From Balaenoptera acutorostrata (lineage: Eukaryota; Chordata; Mammalia; Artiodactyla; Balaenopteridae), in assembly GCF_949987535.1 (NCBI RefSeq), contig NC_080067.1, positions 45,816,910 to 45,880,909 on the forward strand: a stretch of DNA of 64,000 nucleotides, read 5' to 3'. This document shows positions 61,268-64,000 of the stretch, one piece after another; within the stretch, counting starts at the first letter, position 1; each line of letters begins with the position of its first letter. The notes below the pieces were generated by a model that was not told where the DNA came from, made no database searches, and saw nothing but the letters and a program-made list of their open reading frames with translations. The position numbers were made by a program, and so were the translations under genes.

Positions 61268-61631
61268 TGCTACAGACTGGATGTTTATGTCCCCCCAGAA
61301 TGCACTTGCTGAAACCTAATCCCCAGTGTGATGGTATGTGCAGGTGGGGTCTTCGGGAGGTGGTTAGGTCATAAGGGTGGAGCCCTCATGAATGGGATTA
61401 GTTCCCTTATAAAAGCGGCTCCAGAGAGCTCTCTCACCCTTTCCACCATGTAAGGACTCAGCAAGAAGACAGGCTGTCTATAAACCAAAAAGTGGGTTTT
61501 TACCAGATGCCAAATTTTCTGCACCTTGATCTTGGACTTACTGGCCTCCAGAACTGTGAAAAATAAGTTTCCATTCTTTAAGTCACCCAGTCTATGGTAT
61601 TCTGTTATAGCAGCCCAAAAAGACTAAGACA
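61268..61631 (+). repeat. MLT1/MST-type MaLR LTR
   Basis: CTGAAACCTAATCCCCAGTG, GGAGGTGGTTAGGTCATAAG and CACCCAGTCTATGGTATTCT. Confidence 0.8.
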
Positions 61632-62004
61632 GAAATCAACCAAATAAATCAGGCTCTTTAGGAAGTGACCCTCGGCATTAGTATTTTTTAAAGCTCCCTG
61701 GGTAATTCCAACATACAACCAAGTTTAAGAATCACTAATCTATTTGAACTGCCATCTCCTCCTGCCCAGCAAGTGTCCTGGGGTAGAAACAGATAAGAAG
61801 CCCAAAGAGGAGCCCAGAGGATGTTCCTGGCCCCCAACACACATCTGAAACTAGGCAAGACTGAGTGGACTGTCCAATCTCAAAGGGAGAAGAGGGAGAT
61901 GGTTGAAGAGAGGGACTTTCCATGGAATAATATAAAAAATGCCCAATGGGATGGGAGGTTTCTAGTTTTTAAGGTTTAGAATCTGTTTATAGAAGGAAGT
62001 GTTG

Positions 62005-62190
62005 CTAATGGTTAAGGGCAAGGCTGTGAAGTCAGATAGGCCTGGTTTCGAATATTGGCTCTGTCATTCTCTTGCTGTGTGACCTTGGGCACGCTACATA
62101 ACCTCTCTGCGCTTTAGTTCTCTCATCTCTCAAAATAGGGATGAGACGTCAGCTACACTCCTGTCAGTTACAGAGATAAAGGTTACCAAT
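62005..62190 (+). repeat. MIR SINE
   Basis: TCTTGCTGTGTGACCTTGGG, then TTTAGTTCTCTCATCTCTCA, a forward MIR. Confidence 0.85.
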
Positions 62191-62299
62191 GGAAATTAGA
62201 AATGAAGGCCCCAACTCCCAGAGAGCTGGCCAACTGGATACAGAAAAAAACGCAAAACTATGAGAAACAAGTTAAATATATAATCCCCTGGTTATTTTT

Positions 62300-63248
62300 A
62301 TCTGTAATTACTAAAATGAAAGTAAAGGGAGCATTGGGGCAGATCCTGGCACTGTGCCATGCTTGGACTTGGTGGGTCTGAGCTATGGTTGCTACCCTCA
62401 GGGCTACTACCAAAGGGACAAATGATGCTGGCACAACAGATAATACCTCTACAACCTCTGGTCACCAAGGAAGTAGTCCAGGTGGTGAAGGGAAGCAGGT
62501 ATTAAGGGTGTGAAAAACCAAGAAACTATTAAACCAAAGGATACAGTGTGAAGGAGCTATCTCATTTTGTAGATCGATATCATCAGCTTCCTGAACTTTT
62601 ACTAAAATGGGGAATGAGGGTGACGTAACTTAGGAGTGGTCTACTTGGCTTTGAATGCTGCAGAGTACAAGAGCATGTTTGATTCATACAGGACCTACAG
62701 CTTACTATTGAACAATCAGAAATCAGAGATGGCTATATATGATCCAAACACACAGTAGGTTGTTCCTGGAGGGACAGCTAGCCTGAGGGACTGGATAAAA
62801 GCCACTGTAAGGTTTCTTTTCCCTGAGAATGTTAGCTGATGGCTCCCCTCCTTAAATGCTGAGTGGAACTCCCCAGATGAGGCAGCCCATATGCTGCATA
62901 TGCAGTCCATGCTGGACTGGCTTTATGACGACCAGGATGTGCACTCGTGTAATATGCTCCTTACTTAGATCATAGCAAATGCTGTGATTAAGGGAGCCCC
63001 TTTTGCACAGACACCCCATGTAAACCTACTGCTGCAAAATCAAGCAACAGTTCAAGAGACCATATCAGAATTGTTATCTCGGTTTACCCTTAGTCTAAGA
63101 AAATTGGATCCATTCACAAAAGCATAGGGGGGAAAGAGGAATAGTCAAGGTGATAGGGACAGAGTAAAGGGACAAAGTAGATAATTAAATAGTTAATCCC
63201 ACTAGGGGATTGTAAGTTAAAAAAAAAAAAGAAGTATAGGAGACCCCT
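62300..63248 (+). other. Possible degenerate retroviral internal fragment
   Basis: Precedes a probable LTR and contains a purine run (GGGGGGAAAGAGGAA near 63126-63140) that could be an old polypurine tract. No recognisable retroviral protein domain is readable, so this rests on position only. Confidence 0.25.
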
Positions 63249-63816
63249 GTAAGTTAATGATCACTCAAGAAAGCAGGTTTGCTTAACCACAAAACCAAGC
63301 AGTCTTGCTTAACAACAAAACCATGCAACAGAAGCATGAGAGATGCCCCCAAAACAATAAAACATAAAACATCCTGCCCAGTGAGCTCAGTAAGTTAATG
63401 ATTCCTAGCACATGCTTTTCTGGGCACATTAAAAACAAAAATATAAGGAAAAGGTGACATTATACTAAAACCTGAGATGATTTACTATTTTTAGCATATG
63501 TTACTGCCTTTTTGCTCATTTCCATCGTGCCATGACAGTCCTGGCTTGACCTTGTAGGGACAAGAAAACTCCCCTGCCCAACTTGGAGTAGGAGCTGATG
63601 ATGGAAGTGTGACGTCTATTCAAGAATGAGAAAGAAGGTGGTCTTTTCCCCTCCCTTTTTTTTTTCCTTTAATTATAAAACTGTAGCCCACTAAGTTCTC
63701 AGGGTGCAGCACCCTCTCGTCTGCCTGCTTGTAAACCTCACAGGCATCCTATTCTAATAAATCACCTCTTATCTACCACTTTGCCTCTTGCTAAATTCTT
63801 TCTGCTCTAAAACACA
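63249..63816 (+). repeat. Probable ERV LTR (gammaretrovirus-like)
   Basis: Starts TGTAAGTTAATG and ends near CTAAAACACA. It has a TATAAAA at about 63674 and an AATAAA at 63756-63761, spaced as in a U3-R unit, with a CTCTCGTCTGCCTGCTTGTA segment between. Boundaries are approximate and the family is not named. Confidence 0.45.
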
Positions 63817-64000
63817 AAAAGGCAAAGCTCCTCAAAGTCCCGCAGAACACCACCTAGTGGTTTCAAAGGGGCTAGTCCCACCAGGATGGAAATATTCATA
63901 GAGTTATTAAGAAATGGGCAGACCAACTCTGTTGCCATCTGGTGACAGCCACTTATGCTGTAAAAGCAGGACTCATGAGGCAAATCTTTTGTGCACAAAT

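Larger units (their letters stand above)
60745..61738. mobile_element. MER5A split by two MaLR LTRs
   Basis: Left half 60745-60819 starts CAGGGGTTCCCACCCTAGC. Right half 61632-61738 ends CAAGTTTAAGAATCACTAA. Together they make one MER5A. The intervening 60820-61631 is two LTRs in opposite orientation. Confidence 0.78.

Overview
This is a mammalian nuclear window. Interspersed tRNA-derived SINEs with the cetacean CHR-type core, several with clean target-site duplications, plus artiodactyl/cetacean L1 3' ends and no recognisable BovB or Bov-tA copies, point to a whale or dolphin. The species call is an inference from remembered repeat families. All exon models were built by eye from splice sites, reading phase and protein motifs.

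Left end, plus strand (1-2880): the last four coding exons, stop codon, AU-rich 3' UTR and poly(A) signal of IL12A, the p35 subunit of interleukin-12 and IL-35.

Centre, minus strand (9.9-45.6 kb): a second gene converges on IL12A. Fifteen coding exons join in perfect phase, all with GT-AG introns, into one 490-codon reading frame. It starts at an ATG inside a CpG island (about 44.8-45.9 kb) and runs leftward to a stop at 9916-9918. The predicted protein has an acidic serine-rich N-terminal linker built from small exons, a complete FIIND module (ZU5 plus UPA, as in NLRP1, CARD8 and PIDD1) and a C-terminal death domain. The FIIND keeps the His and Ser of the autoproteolytic site at the same 27-residue spacing as NLRP1. 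I know of no named human gene at the IL12A locus with this architecture, and it is the main discovery candidate. By analogy with NLRP1, CARD8 and PIDD1, self-cleavage would release a UPA-death-domain fragment able to nucleate a signalling complex, but that is inference.

The rest is introns and intergenic DNA: MIR and L2 fossils, MER5/hAT DNA transposons, MaLR LTRs (some nested), L1 3' ends and CHR SINEs. A 1.1-kb 5'-truncated retrocopy with a 13-bp target duplication lies at 53.7-54.8 kb, and a probable retroviral LTR sits at the right edge. No other protein gene, tRNA, rRNA or CRISPR array is supported between 46 and 64 kb.
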